NCBI RefSeq assembly: GCF_023634065.1
Contig: NZ_JALKCV010000001.1
Location: forward strand, 744,001-808,000
DNA length: 64,000 bases
Origin: Microbulbifer litoralis
Lineage (GTDB): Bacteria; Pseudomonadota; Gammaproteobacteria; Pseudomonadales; Cellvibrionaceae
Reading direction: 5' to 3'
The notes beneath the pieces were generated by a model. It was not told the DNA's origin. It made no database searches and was given only the letters and a program-made list of their open reading frames with translations. Positions 26,357-34,661 of the stretch are shown in pieces. Made by a program: the position numbers and the translations under genes. How positions within the stretch are numbered: position 1 is the first letter of the stretch; each line of letters opens with the position of its first letter.

Positions 26357-26434
26357 CCCAATTTCGACACCACTGTCGATTCGGGACTGTGCCCACCGAC
26401 AAGGTAGTACCGGACAACAAAAGGAGACAAAACC

Positions 26435-26881
26435 ATGGCCAATACGGTTCAACTGCACCGCGTACTGCGCGCTGCCCCCGAGAAAGTCTACCGCGCCTTC
26501 CTCGATCCCGACGCCTTCGCCCGCTGGCTGCCGCCCTGCGGTTTTACCGGCAAGGTGCACGAAATGGACGCGCGGGTCGGTGGCAGCTACAGGATGTCAT
26601 TTACCAACTTCACCACCGGTGGCAGCCATTCGTTTGGCGGCAGTTATAAGGAGCTGGAGCCCCACACCCGCCTCTGCTACACCGCCCGCTTCGACGCTCC
26701 GGAATTGCCCGGTGAAATGACCACCACGGTGACGCTGAAATCCGTCTCGGTCGGCACCGAGCTGCAGGTGGTGCAGGAGGGTATTCCGGAAATGATTCCC
26801 ACCGATGCCTGCCACCTCGGCTGGCAGGAATCCCTCGGTTTCCTGGCGCAATTGGTGGAGCCGGATATTCCGCAGGAATGA
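26435..26881 (+). CDS. SRPBCC (AHSA1/START-like) domain protein
   Basis: A 148-residue single-domain protein of the AHSA1-type SRPBCC fold, which forms a hydrophobic pocket for small ligands. The family opening is VQLHRVLRAAPEKVYRAFLDPDAFARWLPP (in part), followed by DARVGGSYRMSFTN and GWQESLGFLAQLVE near the C-terminus. A good ribosome site (AAGGAGA) precedes the ATG. Many such proteins are involved in stress or ligand binding without a known reaction. Its promoter must lie in or next to the MITE immediately upstream. The ligand is unknown. Confidence 0.88.
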   Translation: MANTVQLHRVLRAAPEKVYRAFLDPDAFARWLPPCGFTGKVHEMDARVGGSYRMSFTNFTTGGSHSFGGSYKELEPHTRLCYTARFDAPELPGEMTTTVTLKSVSVGTELQVVQEGIPEMIPTDACHLGWQESLGFLAQLVEPDIPQE

Positions 26882-27952
26882 TCAACCCTCCGTCGCCGGC
26901 AGGCCCGCGCGGCCCGGCATCAATGCCCGCCACCAGGCCGGTGTGTCGGCCGGCGCGGCCACTGCCACGGGCGCGCCGATCACGGGAGTCACCAGCCGGA
27001 CACCCCGCCGCTCGGCCGCTGCGGCCGCGCGCTCCAGCGGCTCGAACCAGTCGTGCAGGGCCAGGTCGAAAGTGCTGTTGTGAATCGGCAGCATGGCTTC
27101 ACCGCGCAGGTCCAGGTGGGCCTGCACACTCTGCTCCGGCAGCATGTGCACCTGGCTCCACAGCTCGTTGTAGGCGCCGGTCTCGATCAGGGTCAGGTCG
27201 AAGGGCCCAAAGCGCTGGCCGATTTCGCGGAAGCCGCCGAAATAGCCGCTGTCACCGCTGAAGAACAGCCGCGCCTCCTGCCCTTCGATCACCCAGCTCG
27301 CCCACAGGGTTTCATTGCCGTCCCCGAGGCCGCGCCCGGAAAAGTGCTGCGCCGGTGTCGCGGTCAGCGTGAAGCTGCCGAAGCGGGTCGACTGCCACCA
27401 GTCCAGTTCGACAATCCGGTCCCCATCGATGCCCCACTTGCGCAGGCGCTCGCCCACCTTCAGCGGTACCACAAAGCGTTTCACCTTGTGCGCCAGGGCC
27501 TGCACACTGGCCTTGTCCAGGTGGTCGTAGTGATCGTGGCTGATGACGACGGCCTCGATATCCGGCAGGGCGCCGATTTCCAGCGGCAGCGGATGGAAGC
27601 GCTTCGGCCCCAGCCACTGCAGCGGCGACGCCCTGTCGCTGAACACCGGATCCGTCAGCAGGTAGCGGTCGTCGAGACGGATCAGCACACTGGAATGCCC
27701 CAGCCGGTAGACCGCCGCCGGGCCGGCGGCGAGTTCCGCGGCCGGGATCGGGCGCAGTGGCAACGGCGAGGAAGGCTCCGGCGCGGCGCGCTCGGTGCGC
27801 ACATAGGCCTTGAGAACCTCCCAGATCTTGCCCGCACCGTTGCGATACTCGATCTCGGAATTGTGGAATTTCGGCGCTTCGTGCGCACACGCATTGAAAA
27901 GGCTGACAGACACAAGCACGGCTCCCATGGCGATGAATCGGCGGAGGTTCAT
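26882..27952 (-). CDS. lipoprotein MBL-fold metallo-hydrolase (NAPE-PLD/RomA-like)
   Basis: A 356-residue metallo-beta-lactamase-fold hydrolase with a lipoprotein signal (VSVSLFNACAH). The metal site is SHDHYDHLD, with further ligands in TPAQHFSGRG, FFSGDSGYFGGF and MLPIHNSTFDLALHDW. The long N-terminal lead (FHNSEIEYRNGAGKIWEVLKAYVR in part) and the GHSSVLIRLDDRYLLTDPVFSDRASP strand are typical of the RomA/NAPE-phospholipase D-like group, which hydrolyses phosphoester lipids or is linked to resistance. It is divergent from a TetR regulator, with two operator-like repeats between them, so it is probably that regulator's target. Confidence 0.88.
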   Translation of the reverse strand: MNLRRFIAMGAVLVSVSLFNACAHEAPKFHNSEIEYRNGAGKIWEVLKAYVRTERAAPEPSSPLPLRPIPAAELAAGPAAVYRLGHSSVLIRLDDRYLLTDPVFSDRASPLQWLGPKRFHPLPLEIGALPDIEAVVISHDHYDHLDKASVQALAHKVKRFVVPLKVGERLRKWGIDGDRIVELDWWQSTRFGSFTLTATPAQHFSGRGLGDGNETLWASWVIEGQEARLFFSGDSGYFGGFREIGQRFGPFDLTLIETGAYNELWSQVHMLPEQSVQAHLDLRGEAMLPIHNSTFDLALHDWFEPLERAAAAAERRGVRLVTPVIGAPVAVAAPADTPAWWRALMPGRAGLPATEG

Positions 27953-27964
27953 TTTCAACCCAAA

Positions 27965-28021
27965 AGTAAACTATACAGTGTAGTGTAATACCAGAACACA
28001 AAAAGTAAACTGCTTAGTGTA
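27965..28021. promoter_or_regulatory. two operator-like repeats for the TetR regulator
   Basis: The motif AGTAAACTnnnnAGTGTA occurs twice, at 27965-27982 and 28004-28021, with centres 39 bases apart. Each is an imperfect dyad (TAAACT/AGTGTA, five of six pairs). They lie between the divergent lipoprotein hydrolase and TetR-family genes, the usual place for shared TetR operators. Confidence 0.7.
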
Positions 28022-28079
28022 AAATTAGCGCCCGCAATATCCGGCCGACCGCGGTCGGCAACCCTTCACAGAGAGAGCG

Positions 28080-28691
28080 ATGAGCGAGAAGAAGCCCAGC
28101 AGAAGTGAACAGAAACGTCGCGCCATCCTGGATGCCGCCAAGCGGGTCTTCCAGGAACAGGGCGTCCAGGCCAGCAGCATGGATGAACTGGCGGCTTCCG
28201 CACAGGTTTCCAAGCGCACGGTCTACAACCACTTCGCCAGCAAAGAGGCGCTGATCATGGCGCTGATCGCCGAACTCTGGCAGCGCGCGACACTATCCAC
28301 AGACGGCACCTACGACGCCGACGCCGGACTGCAGGGGCAGCTCTGCCAACTGCTGGAGTCCGAGATCGACACAATCTGCAGCCGCGAGTATATCGAGCTC
28401 AACCGGGTGGCCTTCGACCACTTTTTCCACCGGCCGGAGGCCTTGCGCCGGCAGATCGAAAAGTTCTCCAGCCACGAAACCGCAGTCAAGCGCTGGATCA
28501 GGGCTGCGCGCGCCGACGGCCGCCTGGGCGAGCTGGATGTGGACATCGCCACTGCCCAGGTCCACAACCTGGTCAAGGGCAGCTGTTTCTGGCCGCAGTT
28601 GATGCAGGTGGCCCCGCTGCTCGACGAGCGGGAACGCCGCGCACTGGCCGAGCGGACAGCCGCTTTGTTCCTGAGCCACTATCGAGCCTGA
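28080..28691 (+). CDS. TetR/AcrR-family transcriptional regulator
   Basis: A 203-residue one-component repressor. The N-terminal helix-turn-helix is RRAILDAAKRVFQEQGVQASSMDELAASAQVSKRTVYNHFASKEAL (residues about 13-58, shown in part). The C-terminal ligand domain is AefR-like (ELNRVAFDHFFHRPEALRRQIEKF; VHNLVKGSCFWPQLMQ). The ribosome site GAGAGAG precedes the ATG. It likely represses itself and the divergent metallo-hydrolase gene through the twin repeats between them. Its inducer is unknown. Confidence 0.9.
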   Translation: MSEKKPSRSEQKRRAILDAAKRVFQEQGVQASSMDELAASAQVSKRTVYNHFASKEALIMALIAELWQRATLSTDGTYDADAGLQGQLCQLLESEIDTICSREYIELNRVAFDHFFHRPEALRRQIEKFSSHETAVKRWIRAARADGRLGELDVDIATAQVHNLVKGSCFWPQLMQVAPLLDERERRALAERTAALFLSHYRA

Positions 28692-28700
28692 AACAAAACC

Positions 28701-29072
28701 CTACTCCACTACCAATGTGCCGCGGTACATCTGCATCTGGCAGGTGAACGGGTATTCGCCCGGCTCCGCCGCCGGGATATCCACCGCGGTATCCCGGTGC
28801 ACCGCCAGCTGTGCGCTGACTTCCAGGTCCGGGAACAGCACCCACTCGGCGCAGGGCGTCGGGTCCTCGCGGCGGAAATACAGTGTGGCCGGCTCGCCCG
28901 CCGGCAGGCGGATGCGATCCGGCTCGTAGACGCCATCCCTGACCAGCACCCGCAGTTTTTCCGCGGCGTTGACCGCCTCGGCGCGATGGCGGCGGGGTTG
29001 CAGCCAGAACCACCAGCTGATCGCCGCGACCAGCAATAACCCGACCAGGTTGACGATCAATGCAGACGTCAC
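28701..29072 (-). CDS. membrane-anchored cupredoxin-like protein
   Basis: A 123-residue protein with one N-terminal transmembrane helix ([21 protein letters not shown]) and a cupredoxin-like domain outside the cytoplasm ([28 protein letters not shown] in part; [15 protein letters not shown]). The Cys-x-Met-x-Met end and the [10 protein letters not shown] segment offer copper ligands. It starts with GTG overlapping the copA ATPase stop by four bases. Proteins of this kind are common beside Cu(I) ATPases and probably receive or buffer exported copper; that role is inferred. Confidence 0.8.
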   Translation of the reverse strand: MTSALIVNLVGLLLVAAISWWFWLQPRRHRAEAVNAAEKLRVLVRDGVYEPDRIRLPAGEPATLYFRREDPTPCAEWVLFPDLEVSAQLAVHRDTAVDIPAAEPGEYPFTCQMQMYRGTLVVE

Positions 29073-31315
29073 TGCTGCACCTCCGATGGTTTGAAAAAAC
29101 GCAGCCGGTTGGCGTTGCTGACCACAGTCACCGACGACAGCGCCATCGCGCCGCCGGCGATGATCGGGTTCAACAGCGCACCGGTGAGCGGGTAGAGCAC
29201 GCCGGCGGCGATGGGAATGCCCAGGGTGTTGTAGACAAAGGCCCCGAACAGATTCTGCTTGATATTGCGCAGCGTCGCCCGCGACAGTTCGATCGCATCG
29301 GCAACGCCGTGCAGCGACGAGCGCATCAGGGTCACGTCGGCGGTCTCGATGGCCACATCGGTGCCGGCACCGATGGCGAACCCCACATCCGCCCGCGCCA
29401 GCGCCGGCGCGTCGTTGATACCGTCGCCGGCCATGCCCACGCGCTCGCCACTCTGCTGTAAATCGCCGACAATTTTTTCCTTGTCTTGCGGCAGCAGGTC
29501 CGCATGCACCCGCTCTATCCCCAGTTGCTGGGCCACCGCCTCCGCCGTGGCACTGCTGTCGCCGGTGAGCATTTCCACCCGCAGGCCCAGCTCCAGCAGC
29601 CGCGCAACGGCATCTTTGGCATCGTCGCGGATCGGGTCCGCCACGGCGATAATGCCGGCGGCGGTGCCGTCCACCGCCGCGAACATTGCCGTGCGCCCCA
29701 GTTCCGCCAGCTGCTCTGCGCGCTCGCGCAGAGAGGCCGCGTCGATATGCTCCCGCTGCATCAACTTGCCGTTACCCAGCAGGACTTTTTTACCACCGAC
29801 GGTGCCGCGCACCCCGTGGGCGGTGATCGCCTCGAAATCCTCCAGCGGCGGCAGGGCCAGGTTTTTTTCCCGCGCCGCGGTGACCACCGCTTCCGCCAGC
29901 GGGTGCTCGGAGCCCTGCTCCAGGCCGGCGAGCAGCGCCAGCAGTTGGTCGGCGTCGCCAGCGGTCTCGATATCAGTCAGTTTCGGCGCACCTTCGGTGA
30001 GGGTGCCGGTCTTGTCCACCACCAATGCGGTCAGGTCGCTGGCCTGCTGCAGCGCCTTGCCGTTGCGCACCAGTACACCGTACTCCGCGCCCTTGCCCAC
30101 ACCGACCATCACCGACATGGGTGTGGCCAGCCCCAGCGCGCAGGGACAGGCGATGATCAGCACCGCGGTCAGCACCACCAGCATATGCGCCGCGCGCGGA
30201 TCCGGCCCCCAGTTGAACCAGGCCAGCGCCGCCAGTACGGCGATAATCATCACAGTGGGCACAAAAATGGCCGAGATGGTATCGGCGAGTTTGGCGATGG
30301 GTACGCGCGAACTCTGCGCGTTCTTGACCATCTCGATGATCTGCGCGAGGCGCGTATCGGCACCGACCTTTTCCGCCTCGAACAGCAGGCTGCCGTTCTT
30401 GTTCAGGGTGCCGGCGGTCAGGCTGTCGCCCTCGCTTTTCCGTACCGGCACCGGTTCACCGGTGAGCATGGATTCGTCCACCAGGCTGCCGCCCTCCAAC
30501 ACGCGGCCATCCACCGGGATTTTCTCCCCCGGGCGCACGCGCAGGCGGTCGCCCACCTGCACCTGCTCCAGCGGGATATCCTCCTCGCCGCCGTCGCGCA
30601 CCACCCGCGCAGTCGGGTCCTGCAGTTGCAGCAGTTTCTCCACCGCCGCGCTGGTGCGGCCGCGGGCGCGCACCTCCAGCGCCTGGCCCAGGTTGATCAG
30701 GCCGATGATCATCGCGCTGGCTTCAAAGTAGACGTGACGAGCCGCCTCCGGCAGCAATTGCGGTACCGCCACCACCAGCATCGAGAAGAGCCAGGCGGTA
30801 CCCGTGCCCAAGGCGATCAGGGTATCCATGTTGGCATTGTGGTGGCGGAATGCGCGCCAGGCACCGGTGTAAAAGTGGCCGCCGCAGAACACCAGCACCG
30901 CCAGTGTCACCAGTCCCACGCCCCCCCAAGCCAGTTGCTGGGGAACAGAGTTCACCCCCATTTCACCGGTGATCAGGCCCCAGGCCATCAGCGGAACACC
31001 CAGGCCCAGCGCCAGCGCCGAGTGCCACAGCAACTGGTGGTAGTGTTGCTGCTCCTCCGCGCGCTGCTGCTCGCGCTGTTCGCGCTCGCTGGTGCGCACT
31101 TCCTCGGCGCCGTAGCCGGCGCCCTGCACGGCGGCCACACAGGCCTGCGGATCGGCATCGCCGCGCACGGTCAGGGTCCGGTCGCCCAGGTTGACCCGCG
31201 CCTCGTCGACGCCGGGCACATCGTTGAGGGCACTCTCGATCTTGCGCACACAGCCGGCACAGGAGGCCCCCTCCAGACGGAAACGGTGCGCGGGGCGATT
31301 GGATTCTTCGGCCAT
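29069..31315 (-). CDS. copA: Cu(I)-exporting P-type ATPase
   Basis: A 748-residue P1B-type ATPase that pumps Cu(I) from the cytoplasm. One N-terminal metal-binding domain carries CAGC (residues 19-22). The transmembrane ion site is CPC (390-392), the phosphorylation motif is DKTGT (from residue 434), and the actuator loop has TGE. The hinge [10 protein letters not shown] and the P1B-type HP motif (GSEHPLAEA) are present. The ATG at 31315 has CGGAG upstream. It is flanked by a DUF318 permease gene and the cupredoxin gene on the same strand. No CueR-type regulator is adjacent. Confidence 0.96.
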   Translation of the reverse strand: MAEESNRPAHRFRLEGASCAGCVRKIESALNDVPGVDEARVNLGDRTLTVRGDADPQACVAAVQGAGYGAEEVRTSEREQREQQRAEEQQHYHQLLWHSALALGLGVPLMAWGLITGEMGVNSVPQQLAWGGVGLVTLAVLVFCGGHFYTGAWRAFRHHNANMDTLIALGTGTAWLFSMLVVAVPQLLPEAARHVYFEASAMIIGLINLGQALEVRARGRTSAAVEKLLQLQDPTARVVRDGGEEDIPLEQVQVGDRLRVRPGEKIPVDGRVLEGGSLVDESMLTGEPVPVRKSEGDSLTAGTLNKNGSLLFEAEKVGADTRLAQIIEMVKNAQSSRVPIAKLADTISAIFVPTVMIIAVLAALAWFNWGPDPRAAHMLVVLTAVLIIACPCALGLATPMSVMVGVGKGAEYGVLVRNGKALQQASDLTALVVDKTGTLTEGAPKLTDIETAGDADQLLALLAGLEQGSEHPLAEAVVTAAREKNLALPPLEDFEAITAHGVRGTVGGKKVLLGNGKLMQREHIDAASLRERAEQLAELGRTAMFAAVDGTAAGIIAVADPIRDDAKDAVARLLELGLRVEMLTGDSSATAEAVAQQLGIERVHADLLPQDKEKIVGDLQQSGERVGMAGDGINDAPALARADVGFAIGAGTDVAIETADVTLMRSSLHGVADAIELSRATLRNIKQNLFGAFVYNTLGIPIAAGVLYPLTGALLNPIIAGGAMALSSVTVVSNANRLRFFKPSEVQQ

Positions 31316-31392
31316 CGGGATCTCCGGAAATTGTGCAGTGATTCAGGTGGCCGCCAGTGTAAAAGCTTCCTCCGGGGACATAGCAAGGCACT

Positions 31393-32619
31393 TCATACCG
31401 GCAGCAGCGCACCGATCAGCAGCCACAGCAGCGCCGACACCGCCAGGGCCAGCAATATTCTATCGCTGGGTTTGTCGGTATCCAGTGATGGCAAACCGCT
31501 GCTTTTTATCCGCCAGGCAAAAAAGAACAGGCTGAGCAGGAGAAAACCGAGATTCAGGAACAGGGTGTAATCGACCTTGAAAAAGTCCCTTCCGGTCACG
31601 CTCTCGCCACCGGCGGACTGCGGCAGCAGGTCCAGTGCGGCGAAACCGTAGTGCAGCAACAGCGCACTGGCGACCAGGATGCACAGGAAGACTGCGAGAA
31701 TATACAGCGCCATTTTCCAGCCGTAGTACTGCGCCTGGATGCGCAATACCGGCAGCACCACCAGGTCGCTGAAGATAAACGCCATGATGCCGGCGAAGGC
31801 GACGCCATTGTCGAACAGCACCGCCGCCAGCGGGATATTGCCCATGGAACCGATAAAGGTGAAAAAGGCCGCGATCGGGCCTACCAGGCACTGCAGCAAT
31901 ACCTGCCAGAAAGTCGGCTCCGCTTCGCCGGAGCCGACGAACAGGGCCTGGAAAAATGCCTGCGGTACAAACACCGCGATAATGCCGGCGACGGTAAAGC
32001 CGATGGTCACGTCCTTCCAGACCATCTTCCATTCCATGACAAAGCGCTCGGCCACGCGGCGCCAGCCAGCCATCGATCGAATCAGTTGCTTCCAGTCCGG
32101 GATCTCGCCGGGATTGTCACTTCCCTCCGCCTCGCGGGCGCGCTGTCGCGCGCGCTCCACCAGTTCTTTCGGATAGAGGGCGCCGACCAACAGCCACATC
32201 AACAGAATCAGCAATACACCGCCGACATACTCGCCCACCACAAACTGCCAGCCGAGAAATACCGCAATCACGATGCCGAGCTCGATCACCAGATTGGTGG
32301 ATGCCAGCAGGAACGCCAGCGCCGGCACCAGCCCCGCGCCCTTGGCGAAGAGCGCGCGGGTGGTGGCCAGCGCGGCGAAAGAACAGGAGCTGGAGATAAA
32401 GCCGAAAAACGTCGCCAAGCCCACGCTCCCGGCACCGGCCTCCCCCATGCTGCGCCGCATCCGTTCGCGGGTGACGAACACCTGGATCATGCTGCTGATC
32501 AGGTAACCGAGCGCAAAGGCCCAGAACGCCATCCAGAAAAGGCCCAGAGTTGTCACCGCCGCCTGGTGCCAGTTTTCGAGGAAGGATTGCACGCGTGACT
32601 CCCGTTTCAGCGTCACCAT
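31393..32619 (-). CDS. DUF318/YraQ-type permease (UPF0718)
   Basis: A 408-residue inner-membrane protein with about ten hydrophobic helices of the permease family DUF318 (UPF0718). Two hallmark segments are present: SSSCSFAALATTRALFAKGAG with LAFLLASTNLVIELG, and FIGSMGNIPLAAVLFDNGVAFAGIMAFIFSDL (in part). Some relatives are linked to arsenic, copper/zinc or other metal efflux. Here the copper ATPase and cupredoxin genes follow on the same strand, so a metal-related role is plausible but unproven. The ATG at 32619 is used. Confidence 0.82.
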   Translation of the reverse strand: MVTLKRESRVQSFLENWHQAAVTTLGLFWMAFWAFALGYLISSMIQVFVTRERMRRSMGEAGAGSVGLATFFGFISSSCSFAALATTRALFAKGAGLVPALAFLLASTNLVIELGIVIAVFLGWQFVVGEYVGGVLLILLMWLLVGALYPKELVERARQRAREAEGSDNPGEIPDWKQLIRSMAGWRRVAERFVMEWKMVWKDVTIGFTVAGIIAVFVPQAFFQALFVGSGEAEPTFWQVLLQCLVGPIAAFFTFIGSMGNIPLAAVLFDNGVAFAGIMAFIFSDLVVLPVLRIQAQYYGWKMALYILAVFLCILVASALLLHYGFAALDLLPQSAGGESVTGRDFFKVDYTLFLNLGFLLLSLFFFAWRIKSSGLPSLDTDKPSDRILLALAVSALLWLLIGALLPV

Positions 32620-32758
32620 TCAGCTTAGCGAACACTTACTTTCAACGAGGTGACGCGGTATTGAGCGGGGCTATTACGACAATAAAAAAGCTTCTGCTTT
32701 CTTTATTGCAGGCATACTGATACCTTAATAAAAAAACAAAATGCTTACTTAACTTCCT

Positions 32759-33994
32759 ATGCCAAACGCCAAAGCCACACTGGTGGCGGTCATGCTGGTC
32801 ACCCTGGTGGGCACCGCCGGTATCGCGCTGCCGTATCCGATACTGGCGCCGCTGTTCCTCGAGGGGCCGGCCACCGATCTCACCCACTTCGCCGGCATTC
32901 CGCCGAAACTGCTGCTGGGCCTGGTACTGGCGCTGTTCCCGCTGGGCCTGCTGCTGGGCAGCAGCAGCCTGGGCGGCCTGTCCGATCATTTCGGGCGCAA
33001 GCGGGTACTCACTGTCACCCTGCTGCTGGCCGCCGCCGGCTATGCGCTGGCCGCGCTGGCGCTGACCTGGAACAACTTCATGCTCTTCGCCCTGGCCCGC
33101 TTCCTGACCGGCCTCTGCCAGGGCAATATCGCCATTGCCCGCGCCATCGCCGCCGACCTGCACCCGGCCATCGACCGCACCCGCGCCCTGTCACTGGCCA
33201 TGGCCTGCGCCTATGCCGGCTGGCTGCTGGGCCCGCTGTCCGGGGGCTACCTGGTGGTGCTGGGGCCGGCCGCCGTGTTCTGGGCCGGCGGCCTGTCGGT
33301 GATCGTCTGCGCGCTGCTGGTACAGCTGGGTATCGGCGCGGACGGGCCCCGGCCGCAGGATCGGGTCCGGCTGCTGCAACTGGTCCGCGCACAGAACTCG
33401 CTGGGGCTGTGGCGAGAACCGGCGATACTGCCGCTGGCGCTGTTCAACCTGTTGTTCTGCCTGGGAATCAACGCTTTCTACGAGTTCTATCCCTTCTGGC
33501 TGGTGGAGCAGTTCGGCTTCGCGCCGCACCAGATCGCCTGGAATACGGTCACCGTCACCGGCCTGATGATCGCCACCAGCGCGCTGGCGGTACCGGCGCT
33601 GAAGCACCGCTTCGGCGGCAACGCGCTGGTACTCAGGGGAGCGCTGGCACTGGGTGCACTGCTGATACTGTTGCCACTTACCGCCGGCGCCGGGGTTTAC
33701 GCTCTGTTTGCGCTGATCGGCATCGGTATTGCCACTGTCAACGGTGTCTTTCCGGCGCTGATGGCGGAGCGCTTCGAACACTTCGGCCAGGGCCGCGTCA
33801 TGGGATTGCTGACCGCCAACTTCTGTCTCGCCAGCTGCGTGATCGCGCTGGCCGGCAGCGGCGTGGCGCTGGTGGGCAGCCACTGGTCACTGGTGCTGGG
33901 CGGGCTTCTTTGTTTCGCCGGCGCGGCGCAGTTTGCGCTGCAGCGCCCGGCGCCGGCACATTCACCGGCCACCGCCAAATCCCCGGTGCACTGA
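32759..33994 (+). CDS. MFS transporter
   Basis: A 411-residue major facilitator with 12 likely transmembrane helices. The signature GGLSDHFGRKRVL lies between helices 2 and 3, and LTGLCQGNIAIARAIAADL is typical of the DHA1/TetA-like drug-efflux branch. The start has little ribosome-site character. It is followed one base after its stop by a Cys-rich HTH regulator gene, so the two are co-transcribed. The substrate is unknown; export driven by proton antiport is the usual mechanism in this branch. Confidence 0.88.
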   Translation: MPNAKATLVAVMLVTLVGTAGIALPYPILAPLFLEGPATDLTHFAGIPPKLLLGLVLALFPLGLLLGSSSLGGLSDHFGRKRVLTVTLLLAAAGYALAALALTWNNFMLFALARFLTGLCQGNIAIARAIAADLHPAIDRTRALSLAMACAYAGWLLGPLSGGYLVVLGPAAVFWAGGLSVIVCALLVQLGIGADGPRPQDRVRLLQLVRAQNSLGLWREPAILPLALFNLLFCLGINAFYEFYPFWLVEQFGFAPHQIAWNTVTVTGLMIATSALAVPALKHRFGGNALVLRGALALGALLILLPLTAGAGVYALFALIGIGIATVNGVFPALMAERFEHFGQGRVMGLLTANFCLASCVIALAGSGVALVGSHWSLVLGGLLCFAGAAQFALQRPAPAHSPATAKSPVH

Positions 33995-33995
33995 T

Positions 33996-34634
33996 ATGGC
34001 GGGCGCAACCAATAACAGCCGCGAGCAGATCCTGTATCTGCTGAAAACCCGCGGCCCCCAGTCGGCGCAGTTTATCGCCGCGGAACTGGGCATCAGCCCG
34101 GTGGGCGCGCGCCAGCACCTGAAGCAACTGGCCAGCGACGGACTGCTGGAGCGCTTCGACCGCGCGGAAAAGGTGGGCCGCCCATCCAGCTACTGGCAAC
34201 TGACAGAAAAAGCCCAGGGCCGCTTCCCGGATCGCCACGGCGACCTGACCCTGGGCCTGATCGACAATGTGCGCCAGGTCTTCGGCGAGGAGGGCCTGGA
34301 CGCCCTGATCGCCGCGCGCGAGCGGGAATCCCTCGCGGACTACCGCCGCGCACTGGCCGGCTGCGCAAATCTGGACGAGCGGGTGGCAAGGCTGGCGCAA
34401 CAGCGCAGCCGCGAGGGCTATATGGCCGAGGTGGTGCGGGATGCAGCGGAGCGCTGGCTGCTGGTGGAAAATCACTGCCCCATCTGCGCGGCGGCGCGCA
34501 GCTGCCGGGGCTTCTGTCGCTCGGAGCTTGCGATCTTCCGCCAGTGCCTGAAAGGCGCGCGGGTGGAGCGCTGCGAGTACCTGCTGGAGGGGGCGCGGCG
34601 CTGCGCCTACCGGATTACCGCGGCGGACGATTGA
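33996..34634 (+). CDS. Cys-rich HTH regulator (SufR/ArsR-like)
   Basis: A 212-residue regulator. The N-terminal winged helix is SREQILYLLKTRGPQSAQFIAAELGISPVGARQHLKQLASDGLLERF (shown only in part of residues 8-55). The C-terminal half has a cysteine cluster, HCPICAAARSCRGFCRSEL, with further Cys in the last 40 residues (VERCEYLL, RRCAYRI). This pattern resembles SufR and related predicted iron-sulfur or redox-sensing regulators. It lies directly after the MFS gene and probably controls it. The cofactor is inferred, not shown. Confidence 0.82.
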   Translation: MAGATNNSREQILYLLKTRGPQSAQFIAAELGISPVGARQHLKQLASDGLLERFDRAEKVGRPSSYWQLTEKAQGRFPDRHGDLTLGLIDNVRQVFGEEGLDALIAARERESLADYRRALAGCANLDERVARLAQQRSREGYMAEVVRDAAERWLLVENHCPICAAARSCRGFCRSELAIFRQCLKGARVERCEYLLEGARRCAYRITAADD

Positions 34635-34661
34635 GCGCGCCGGAGATGGCCTACCATCGCG

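Noticed and set aside
26195-26407. 70-codon frame across the MITE
   Set aside because: The frame is contained in and just beyond the inverted-repeat element, has no ribosome site and reads through both terminal repeats.
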